Shown here: positions 1 to 5,662 of the stretch, one piece after another
Position numbering within the stretch: the first letter of the stretch is position 1
Layout of the letters: every line of letters begins with the position of its first letter
Origin: Phycisphaerae bacterium
GTDB lineage: Bacteria > Planctomycetota > Phycisphaerae > UBA1845 > PWPN01
DNA length: 5,798 nucleotides
NCBI GenBank assembly: GCA_003557125.1
Contig: PWPN01000005.1
Location: forward strand, 1-5,798
Direction: 5' to 3'
Program-made: the position numbers and the translations under genes
The notes under the pieces: model-generated
The model's database searches: none
What the model was told of the DNA's origin: nothing
Seen by the model: the letters and a program-made list of their open reading frames with translations, nothing else

Positions 1-1683
1 CCGGATCGTGCCGTCGGGGTCGAGGTCCATGTCGAGGGCGGCCGGGTGACGGCCGAAGGCGGGCATCGTCTGGATCGTGCCGACAAGCGGCGTCAGGAAA
101 CCCGCCCCGCCGCAGAGCCGGATGTCGCGCACGGGCAGCGTGAACCCGGTCGGTCGGCCGCGGCGAGCCGGTTCGTGCGAAAGCGAGTACTGCGTCTTGG
201 CCATGCAGATCGGCAGCCGATCGAAGGCCAACTGCGCGAGCGACTCCATCGCACGACGTGCCGCCGGCGCATACGAAACGCCGTCCGCGCCGTAGACGCG
301 CGTCGCGATCGTTTCGATCTTCTTTTCGATCGGCCAATCGAGCTCATAGAGCATGCGGAAATCGAGGTGGTCGTCCGCATCGGCTGCCCGGATGACCGCG
401 TCGGCCAACGCTTCCCCCCCGCCGCCGCCGGACGTGTGCACCTCGCTGACAGCGGCATCGAACGCACCGGCAGCCTGGGCAGCCTCGCCGATGACGTCGA
501 GCTCCTCATCCGTGTCCGTCGCGAACCGATTGATAGCCACCACGGCCGGCACGCCGAACGACGCAATCGTATCGAGGTGGGCAGCCAGGTTGGGCAGCCC
601 CGCGCGGACGGCATCGACATCCGGCTCGTTGATCCGCGGGTCGATCGCATGGCCCGCCTCGACGTAAAACCGCCCCGAATGCGCCTTGAGCGCGCGGACC
701 GTCACGACGAGCACCGCCACGTCGGGCCGTTGCCCGGACGTACGGCACTTGATGTGGCAGAACTTCTCGAAGCCCATGTCGGCCCCGAAGCCTGCCTCGG
801 TCACGACGTAATCCGCACAACGCAGCGCGATCTCGTCGGCCACGATGCTGCTGTTGCCGTGCGCGATGTTGGCGAACGGGCCGGTATGCACGAACGCGGG
901 CACCTGCTCGATCGTCTGGAGCAGGTTCGGCATGAGTGCGTCCTTGAGGAGCACCGCCATCGCGCCGGCTGCCCGGATCGCCTCGGAGAAGACCGGGATG
1001 TCCTGGTGCGTGTAGCCGATGACGATCCGCCCGAGCCGGCGACGCAGGTCAGCCAGGGAGTTCGCCAGCGACAGCACAGCCATCACCTCGCTGGCGGCTG
1101 TCAGATCGAAGCCCGTCTCGCGCGGGAACCCGTGCCCGCCCAGCCCGATGACGATGTCGCGCAATGCGGCGTCGTTCATGTCGACGCACCGCCGCCAGGT
1201 CACCTTCATCGGGTCGAGTCGGCCGGGGTTGCCCTTGACCATGAGCGTGTCGATCAGCGCCGAAAGCAGCGCGTGGGCACTCGACACCGCGTGCATGTCG
1301 CCGGTCAGGTGGAGGTTGAGATCCTCCATCGGCACGACCTGCGCGTGCCCGCCGCCGGCCGCCCCGCCCTTGATGCCGAAGACCGGCCCCATCGAGGGCT
1401 GGCGGATGCAGCAGACGCTGCGGTGCCCGAGCCGGGCGAGCCCCTGGGCCAGGCCGACGGTCGTCACCGTCTTGCCCTCGCCCAACGGTGTCGGCGTGAT
1501 GCCGGTCACGACGACGTATCGGCCGCGGTTCGCGTCGCCGAGCCGTGCGATCGTTTCGAGACGGACCTTGGCTTTGTATCGGCCGTAGGGGACGACCTCA
1601 TCGTCGCGCAGCCCGAGTCGCTCGGCGATCTCGGCGATCGGAAGCAACGGTGCGCTCTGGGCGATCTGCAGATCTGAATTCAT
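1..1683 (-). CDS. fhs: Formate--tetrahydrofolate ligase (3' end cut by window edge)
   Basis: The gene reads leftward from an ATG at 1683-1681, with no stop before base 1. It gives 561 residues, about the normal family length, and ends in a DPDGTIR stretch that matches the usual last residues before a terminal GLF-like end, so only a few codons are missing. The enzyme is cytosolic and joins formate to tetrahydrofolate with ATP to make 10-formyl-THF for one-carbon metabolism. Visible family signatures are the P-loop TPTPLGEGKT (63-72), RQPSMGPVFGIKGGAAGGG (94-112), NLHLTGD (123-129), GPFANIAHG (268-276), VTEAGFGADMG (294-304), the GVPAVVAIN strand (377-385) and MAKTQYS (494-500). The RQPSMGP and TPLGEGKTV wording resembles, from memory, the proteobacterial-style subgroup more than the acetogen type, which has REPSLGP. 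Upstream there is only a weak Shine-Dalgarno (GGCAGG, about 4 nt away). The lipoprotein gene lies 75 bp upstream on the same strand. A 543-codon open frame on the opposite strand is a shadow. Confidence 0.97.
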   Translation of the reverse strand, partial: MNSDLQIAQSAPLLPIAEIAERLGLRDDEVVPYGRYKAKVRLETIARLGDANRGRYVVVTGITPTPLGEGKTVTTVGLAQGLARLGHRSVCCIRQPSMGPVFGIKGGAAGGGHAQVVPMEDLNLHLTGDMHAVSSAHALLSALIDTLMVKGNPGRLDPMKVTWRRCVDMNDAALRDIVIGLGGHGFPRETGFDLTAASEVMAVLSLANSLADLRRRLGRIVIGYTHQDIPVFSEAIRAAGAMAVLLKDALMPNLLQTIEQVPAFVHTGPFANIAHGNSSIVADEIALRCADYVVTEAGFGADMGFEKFCHIKCRTSGQRPDVAVLVVTVRALKAHSGRFYVEAGHAIDPRINEPDVDAVRAGLPNLAAHLDTIASFGVPAVVAINRFATDTDEELDVIGEAAQAAGAFDAAVSEVHTSGGGGGEALADAVIRAADADDHLDFRMLYELDWPIEKKIETIATRVYGADGVSYAPAARRAMESLAQLAFDRLPICMAKTQYSLSHEPARRGRPTGFTLPVRDIRLCGGAGFLTPLVGTIQTMPAFGRHPAALDMDLDPDGTIR

Positions 1684-1758
1684 GGTGCCTGCCGTTTCAC
1701 GTCGACGGCCGTGTAGACCCGATGTGCGTATGAGAAGCGAACCCCGCACGACACCCGC

Positions 1759-2484
1759 TTACGGTGCATCGTCTGCGGGTTCGCCCGAATCCGCCGGCCC
1801 GATGTAGGTGGGCATCGGCCCGCGGAAGGCGACGCGCGCGACGCGCCAGTAGCGCTGCTCGCCCTGGGTCGCGGGTTCCTGCACCAGTTCGATTTCCAGG
1901 AGCACCGGCTCGCCGGGCTCGGCCTGGTCCGGGTCGTGCTGGACCGGGTACAGAACGACGGCGGTCGCATCGTCCGGGCCGCCGACCGCGACCCGCATCC
2001 TTTCCGTGGCCGACTCGAAATCCTTCTCGATGCTTTGCACGTAGTACGCGACGATCGGCGCCCAATGATTGACGACCTCGTGAATCCTCTCCCGCCTCAA
2101 ACCACCGTTTTCCGGTGCATTCGACGGCACGGGCTGCGCTTCGATCGCGCGCCGGTTGATCGTCGAATAGGCCGCCAGCGCGAAGGTCGTCTTGAAGGCT
2201 TCGCGTTGCGCATCGCGATCCTGGGCCTGGGCCGCCTCGACGTCGTCGCGGAGCGACCGCAGCAGCACGAAGGCGACCTGCTCGGGCGTCGCGTCGGCGT
2301 CGAGCGTCTTCCCGTAGGCCGTCACGGTCTCGACGGTCATGGGCGGTATCTCGCGCGGCTGCTCGCAGCCGCTCACCAGCCACAAGCTCGCCAGCACCAG
2401 CGGCGCCGCAAACGCGCGGACCGCACGACTTGGAAGGATACGGATCGGTCGTTGAGTTGGGGTTGCATGATGCGTTTTCATCAT
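1759..2484 (-). CDS. Putative lipoprotein of unknown function
   Basis: This 241-residue protein was not recognised as a named family. The start is taken at the ATGATG at 2484-2479; an in-frame ATG at 2577 would add 31 residues unlike a signal peptide and would run through the HIT promoter region. The N-terminus has a basic segment (R12-R23), a hydrophobic core (about 24-37) and the lipobox LVSGC, with Cys40 as the predicted lipidated residue. Residue +2 is Glu, so there is no Asp inner-membrane retention signal by the E. coli rule. The mature part (about 200 residues) has a helical, charged region (66-115), a conserved-looking HEVVNHWAPIVAYYV segment (135-149), and a C-terminal part that looks like beta strands (VLLEIELV, YWRVARVAF) and may bind or pack as a small domain. 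No catalytic motif is seen. It lies upstream of fhs on the same strand and is divergent from the HIT gene. Export and lipidation are well supported; the role is unknown. Confidence 0.85.
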   Translation of the reverse strand: MMKTHHATPTQRPIRILPSRAVRAFAAPLVLASLWLVSGCEQPREIPPMTVETVTAYGKTLDADATPEQVAFVLLRSLRDDVEAAQAQDRDAQREAFKTTFALAAYSTINRRAIEAQPVPSNAPENGGLRRERIHEVVNHWAPIVAYYVQSIEKDFESATERMRVAVGGPDDATAVVLYPVQHDPDQAEPGEPVLLEIELVQEPATQGEQRYWRVARVAFRGPMPTYIGPADSGEPADDAP

Positions 2485-2492
2485 GGACGGGA

Positions 2493-2521
2493 AGTCTAGC
2501 AGGTTTGCGGCTGCATGCCAA
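2493..2521 (-). promoter_or_regulatory. Candidate sigma70-type promoter for the lipoprotein gene
   Basis: On the minus strand, TTGGCA (2521-2516, 5 of 6 to consensus) is separated by exactly 17 bp from TAGACT (2498-2493, 4 of 6). Only 8 nt separate the -10 box from the ATG at 2484, so transcription would begin at or within a base or two of the start codon, giving a leaderless or nearly leaderless mRNA. This fits the lack of a Shine-Dalgarno before that start. It is a pattern match only. Confidence 0.45.
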
Positions 2522-2524
2522 CGC

Positions 2525-2553
2525 TTGCCCGCCCAAATCCCGGCAGGTAAACT
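2525..2553 (+). promoter_or_regulatory. Candidate sigma70-type promoter for the HIT gene
   Basis: TTGCCC (2525-2530, 4 of 6) and TAAACT (2548-2553, 4 of 6) are 17 bp apart. Transcription would start near 2560, about 20 nt before the HIT start codon. Its -35 box lies 3 bp from the -35 box of the divergent lipoprotein promoter, so the two polymerase sites would compete. The matches are modest and unproven. Confidence 0.35.
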
Positions 2554-2579
2554 CGGCCCCGTCGGATTGGGAAACAACC

Positions 2580-3107
2580 ATGGCTGAGCACAATCGCAAT
2601 CTGTGGGCCCCCTGGCGCATCGAGTACATCCGCACCCTGGCCGACGACCGGCAGGGCGGCTGTTTCCTGTGCAAGTATGCGGCGGCCCCGGACAAGGACG
2701 CCGACAATGGGGTGCTCTGGCGGAGCGACGCCTGCCTGACCACGTTCAACCAGTTCCCGTACACCCCCGGCCATCTGCTCGTGGCGCCCCTCGCGCACGC
2801 CCCGAACCCCGAAGACCTCGACGAGCCTGTCCTGACCGAGCTCATGCGGCAGATGCGCGACGCCAAGCAGCTTCTTGACGCGGTCTGCGGGCCGCACGGG
2901 TACAACGTGGGCATGAACCTGGGTCGATGTGCCGGCGCGGGCCTTCCCGGCCATCTCCATCTCCATGTCGTGCCCCGCTGGGACGGCGACACGAACTTCA
3001 TCCCCGTCCTGACCGACACCCGCGTCATCTCGCAATCGCTCGAAGATCTGCACCGGCTCATGATGGAGGCGGCGCCCAAGGTCGGCCTGCCGCCATTGCG
3101 TACGTGA
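2580..3107 (+). CDS. HIT family protein, Ap4A phosphorylase/hydrolase-like
   Basis: This 175-residue protein carries the histidine triad HLHLHVV at 125-131, the nucleotide-binding and catalytic motif; the middle His (H127 or H129 by family alignment) attacks the alpha phosphate to form a nucleotidyl-His intermediate. Other family marks are NLWAPWRIEYI (7-17), a CFLC pair (C28, C31) that in relatives helps bind zinc, FPYTPGHLLVAP (59-70), and AGAGLPGHLH followed by PRWDGDTNF (132-140). This pattern matches the branch that includes mycobacterial Rv2613c, an Ap4A phosphorylase, so a cytosolic role in breaking down diadenosine polyphosphates or related nucleotides is likely; the exact substrate cannot be read from the sequence. 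The ATG at 2580 is chosen because the family homology begins right there; the open frame continues upstream through the promoter region without homology. A weak GGGA lies 7 nt before it. The dGTPase gene follows after 69 bp on the same strand. Confidence 0.93.
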   Translation: MAEHNRNLWAPWRIEYIRTLADDRQGGCFLCKYAAAPDKDADNGVLWRSDACLTTFNQFPYTPGHLLVAPLAHAPNPEDLDEPVLTELMRQMRDAKQLLDAVCGPHGYNVGMNLGRCAGAGLPGHLHLHVVPRWDGDTNFIPVLTDTRVISQSLEDLHRLMMEAAPKVGLPPLRT

Positions 3108-3132
3108 CCCGCTGCCCGTCGGAAGGCGTGCC

Positions 3133-3160
3133 GACCGGCGCTAGGCGACCGGGGCTAGGC
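3133..3160 (+). repeat. 14-bp tandem repeat upstream of the dGTPase gene
   Basis: Two adjacent 14-bp units, GACCGGCGCTAGGC (3133-3146) and GACCGGGGCTAGGC (3147-3160), differ at one base. Each contains CTAG, a tetramer rare in many bacterial genomes. The pair lies 16 bp before the dGTPase start codon, where it could be an operator or just a small slippage duplication. Confidence 0.8.
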
Positions 3161-3176
3161 CGGGAATGAGTAAACC

Positions 3177-4286
3177 ATGAAAACGTATGCGGTCACCGCT
3201 CGCAACTCGCGTGGACGCGAACACCGCGAAACGTTCCCGGACAACGTCGATCCCTTCGCGGTCGATCGGCAGCGCGTGCTCCACTCGACCTCGTTCCGCC
3301 GACTCGAATCCAAAACGCAGGTCTTCGTCGTCGGCGAGCACGACCATTTCCGCACGCGGCTCACGCACACGCTCGAGGTCGCCAGCATCGCCCGGCGCCT
3401 GTGCGTCGCCTTTCAGGTGAACGTTTCGGTCGGCGAGCTCATCGCGTTGACGCACGACCTCGGCCATCCCCCGTTCGGCCATTCGGGCGAGGCGGCCCTG
3501 GCCGATCTGATGCGGGATCACGGCGGATTCGAGCACAACGCCCAGTCCCTCCGGGTCATCGAGTACCTCGAGCATCCCTATCCGCCCTTCCGAGGCCTGA
3601 ACGCGACCTACGAGGTGCGCGAATCGCTCGCCAAGCACTGCACGATCTACGACACGCCCGGGCACCATCCGCTGGCCGACGGTTCGCACGCACCCATCGA
3701 GGGCCAGATCGCCAACCTGGCCGATCGGCTCGCCTACGATTGCCACGACCTCGAGGACGGGATCGGTGCGGGCCTTATCGACGAGCACCAGCTGCTGGCG
3801 ATCGACCTCTGGGCCGAGGCGATCCGCGAGCCGCGCCGCCGGTACCCCGACCTGCCCTTTGCCGCGATCCGCCGTCCCGTGCTCGATCGCCTCGAAGACG
3901 TGCTCCTCCAGGACATCGTGACCGCCTCCCGCCGACGCATCGCCGAAACCAAGATCGAGTCGCTCGACGACGTCCGCCGGTGCGGCCGGGAGCTCGTCGG
4001 CTTTTCGGAAGCGATGGCCCCGCGCGTCGCGGAACTCGAAGCGTTTCTCAAGGACCACCTCTACCACCACCCGCGCCTCGTGCGGATGGACAACAAGGCC
4101 CGGCGCTTCGTCCAACGACTGTTCGAGGCGTACCTGGCCGACACACGCCTGCTGCCGCCGCGCTTCGCCCGCCGCATCGACACGCAGCCCGTCCACCGCG
4201 TCGTCTGCGACTATGTGGCCGGCATGACCGACAGCTTCATCCAGGCCGAGTGCAAACGGCTTTTCGAGCCGTTCGAGAAGGTGTGA
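3177..4286 (+). CDS. dGTPase-like deoxynucleoside triphosphate triphosphohydrolase (HD domain)
   Basis: This 369-residue protein belongs to the dGTP triphosphohydrolase family, which splits dNTPs into deoxynucleosides and triphosphate and so limits the cytosolic dNTP pool. The N-terminal family block is present (FAVDRQRVLHSTSFRRLESKTQVF, 27-50), followed by the metal-binding HD set: H64 in RLTHTLEV, H93-D94 in LTHDLGHPPFGHSGE (91-105), and D183 in ANLADRLAYDCHDLEDG (179-195). FEHNAQSLR (118-126) is also typical. The length matches the shorter, type-2-like members rather than the about 505-residue E. coli Dgt, so preference for dGTP over other dNTPs is not certain. The ATG at 3177 fits the homology; a GGGA at 3162-3165 is rather far (11 nt). 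It follows the HIT gene by 69 bp and may be co-transcribed with it. The reading frame is intact with all metal ligands present. Confidence 0.95.
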   Translation: MKTYAVTARNSRGREHRETFPDNVDPFAVDRQRVLHSTSFRRLESKTQVFVVGEHDHFRTRLTHTLEVASIARRLCVAFQVNVSVGELIALTHDLGHPPFGHSGEAALADLMRDHGGFEHNAQSLRVIEYLEHPYPPFRGLNATYEVRESLAKHCTIYDTPGHHPLADGSHAPIEGQIANLADRLAYDCHDLEDGIGAGLIDEHQLLAIDLWAEAIREPRRRYPDLPFAAIRRPVLDRLEDVLLQDIVTASRRRIAETKIESLDDVRRCGRELVGFSEAMAPRVAELEAFLKDHLYHHPRLVRMDNKARRFVQRLFEAYLADTRLLPPRFARRIDTQPVHRVVCDYVAGMTDSFIQAECKRLFEPFEKV

Positions 4287-4460
4287 TACAAACGGAAAAA
4301 TCCGACGCGAAACCTCCCGTTCGCCGGGTCACGCACTACCAGGCTGCATAGAATGACATTGCACCGGGGTGGTCAGCGACCCCATTTCCGAAAATCCGGC
4401 TCCGGCTGCCGAAATTTCAAAGCTTACGTCCTGCGCGGCAGGCCGTTCCGACTCCACGAA

Positions 4461-4467
4461 GGCGGAG
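4461..4467 (+). promoter_or_regulatory. Ribosome binding site for the methyltransferase gene
   Basis: GGCGGAG ends 7 nt before the ATG at 4475. The second in-frame ATG at 4502 has no comparable purine-rich site, so this site favours the first start. Confidence 0.6.
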
Positions 4468-4474
4468 ACATCGA

Positions 4475-4522
4475 ATGGCAGGCACCGAAGTCTTCAACAA
4501 GATGGCCGGGACCGAAGTTTTC
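4475..4522 (+). repeat. Duplicated start segment (MAGTEVF twice)
   Basis: Bases 4475-4495 and 4502-4522 both encode MAGTEVF, 27 bp apart from start to start. They differ at three positions (A/C, C/G and C/T), all silent third-codon changes. Confidence 0.85.
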
Positions 4523-5296
4523 GATGACTTCTCGACGTTCGAGCGGTGGGATGCGGAGTATTACCCGCCGACCGCGTGTCGCTATTACGACCGGGCCGTC
4601 CGCGACATGCTCGGATGGCTCGGGGCCGGGCCCGACGACCTCGTCCTCGACGCCGGCTGCGGACCCGGGCGCCACAGTATCCGGGCGGCCCAGGCGGGCT
4701 GCCGTGTGCAGGCGATCGACATTTCCGATGCCGCGATCGCCGAGGCCCGTCGCCGTGCCGCGAAAGTCGGCCTGGCCGACCGAATCCGGTTCGAACAGGC
4801 GGACCTCACGCAACTGCCGTTCGAGGATGGATCATTCGAGCATATTTTCTCCTGGGGTGTGGTCATCCACATACCGGCAGCCGAAGAGGCGCTGGCCGAG
4901 CTCGTCCGCATCCTCGCCCCCGGCGGAAAACTCGCCCTCTACGTGACCAACAAGAATGCCTGGGATTACCCGCTGCTGTCGCTGGCGCGTCGCGTGCTGC
5001 GTCGGCCTACCCCCCCGCTCGAATCGAGCCACCTGGGGCAAGGCTGCTGGTTCGCTGACAAGGGCGATTCGCTGTGGGTATGGCGATTTGCAATCGACGC
5101 ACTGACCGCGCACCTCGAATCGCTCGGCCTGCGCCGAACACACCGCGTAGCCGGTCAATTCACGGAAATCCAGAGGCGACTCCGCGGCCCGGCCCGAAAG
5201 GCGATGCTGTTACTCAACAATGCCTGGTATCGGCTCGGTCTGCCGCCCGGCCCGTGCGTGACGAACCTGCTCGTATTCGAAAAACCTTCTGCCTGA
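4475..5296 (+). CDS. Class I SAM-dependent methyltransferase
   Basis: This 273-residue protein has a Rossmann-type methyltransferase core (Methyltransf_11/25-like). Motif I is VLDAGCGPGRHS (57-68), which binds S-adenosylmethionine; the acidic residue ending strand 2 is D82 in QAIDIS (79-84); the next motif is EQADLTQLPFEDGSFEHIFS (107-126); and LAPGGKLAL (147-155) is the motif III region. The C-terminal part (about 158-273) holds NAWDYPLLSLARRVL and a Trp-rich stretch near 192-204, probably part of a substrate cap. The target is unknown; the fold suits small molecules or lipids, but nothing nearby identifies a pathway. No signal peptide or membrane segment is seen, so it is likely cytosolic. 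An oddity is the N-terminus: MAGTEVF occurs at 1-7 and again at 10-16, giving two possible starts (4475 and 4502); the first has the better ribosome binding site. It follows the dGTPase gene by 188 bp and probably has its own promoter. Confidence 0.92.
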   Translation: MAGTEVFNKMAGTEVFDDFSTFERWDAEYYPPTACRYYDRAVRDMLGWLGAGPDDLVLDAGCGPGRHSIRAAQAGCRVQAIDISDAAIAEARRRAAKVGLADRIRFEQADLTQLPFEDGSFEHIFSWGVVIHIPAAEEALAELVRILAPGGKLALYVTNKNAWDYPLLSLARRVLRRPTPPLESSHLGQGCWFADKGDSLWVWRFAIDALTAHLESLGLRRTHRVAGQFTEIQRRLRGPARKAMLLLNNAWYRLGLPPGPCVTNLLVFEKPSA

Positions 5297-5549
5297 TCCG
5301 GCCCGAAGCGCGAGCACAGCACCCGGCGAGCAGTATGTAGAGCAGGCTTCGCCATGGAGACGATGCTGTAGCGTCCGCCCCTCCTTCTTCGGCTTCGCCG
5401 CGACTTCGCCGTGGCGGAAGTCTTTCGGATAAGCACTGGCGGACGAGCCGCCAGTGGCACCACGAAACCCGTGGCACCACGAGACGCCAGTGCATCCGGA
5501 GGAGCAGCTTGCGCCCTGCCGATGCGTTCAATTCCGGGGATCATTGCGG
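5297..5549. other. Non-coding spacer built of short repeats
   Basis: I see no supportable gene here; the minus-strand open frames across it have low-complexity, Arg/Ser-rich translations and no ribosome binding site I would trust. The spacer contains three copies of CTTCGCC (5347-5353, 5393-5399, 5404-5410), the last two flanked by TCCGCC (5374-5379) and its complement GGCGGA (5413-5418), and then the hairpin module listed separately. It separates the methyltransferase stop from the insertion sequence. The composition suggests decayed repetitive intergenic DNA or a target region for insertions. Confidence 0.6.
5434..5492. repeat. Perfect hairpin plus direct repeats (REP-like module)
   Basis: CACTGGCGG (5434-5442) and CCGCCAGTG (5448-5456) form a perfect 9-bp stem with loop ACGAG. 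Right after it, GTGGCACCACGA occurs twice (5454-5465 and 5471-5482, period 17), and CGCCAGTG from the right arm returns at 5485-5492, so the left arm could pair with either copy. There is no T-tract, so it is not a standard intrinsic terminator, though it could slow or end methyltransferase transcription or protect the mRNA 3' end. The stem motif resembles one I recall in planctomycete intergenic DNA, which suggests a multicopy element. Confidence 0.75.
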
Positions 5550-5594
5550 TCTAGCCCGCATATTTCATCAGGATATTGCATTTCGCGCATGGAA

Positions 5595-5617
5595 AAGGCC
5601 TTCAAGCCTTGTATATT
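5595..5617 (+). promoter_or_regulatory. Candidate IS promoter -10 box with adjoining inverted repeat
   Basis: TATATT (5612-5617) is 5 of 6 to the -10 consensus and lies 45 bp before the transposase start. Just upstream, AAGGC (5595-5599) and GCCTT (5606-5610) form a 5-bp inverted repeat with a 6-nt loop, covering the -10/-35 spacer. No good -35 box is visible at the usual distance, so the promoter may be weak or depend on sequence added by the insertion site. Confidence 0.3.
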
Positions 5618-5647
5618 GGGTGTTTAGACGCATCCAAGACACTTGGC

Positions 5648-5654
5648 AAGGAGG
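5648..5654 (+). promoter_or_regulatory. Strong ribosome binding site of the transposase gene
   Basis: AAGGAGG, a full anti-Shine-Dalgarno match, lies 8 nt before the ATG at 5663. It is much stronger than the sites of the host genes in this window and fixes the transposase start. Confidence 0.85.
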
Positions 5655-5662
5655 CCCTTCCA

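Noticed and set aside
46..1677. A 543-codon plus-strand open frame across the fhs gene
   Set aside because: It is antisense to a clearly conserved fhs, its translation is Arg/Asp/His-rich without family motifs, and long antisense frames are common opposite GC-rich genes.
1697..3079. A 460-codon minus-strand open frame spanning the lipoprotein, promoter region and HIT gene
   Set aside because: It crosses two well-supported genes in other frames, has no recognisable domain and a low-complexity Arg-rich translation.
3141..4196. A 351-codon minus-strand open frame
   Set aside because: It is antisense to the dGTPase-like gene, whose catalytic residues are all in place on the plus strand.
4349..4354. 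TAGAAT as a -10 box for the methyltransferase promoter
   Set aside because: It is 5 of 6 to consensus, but no acceptable -35 box lies 16-18 bp upstream, so a promoter cannot be supported.
4366..4383. GGGGT-N8-ACCCC stem between the dGTPase and methyltransferase genes as a terminator
   Set aside because: The stem is only 5 bp with a large loop and no T-tract follows.
5434..5492. The repeated units as a CRISPR array
   Set aside because: The units are 8-12 bp with a 17-bp period and there are only two or three copies, far from CRISPR repeat and spacer sizes.
5155..5544. Minus-strand open frames of 129 and 105 codons in the spacer and methyltransferase 3' end
   Set aside because: Their translations are low complexity, they overlap each other and the methyltransferase gene, and they run through the hairpin repeats.
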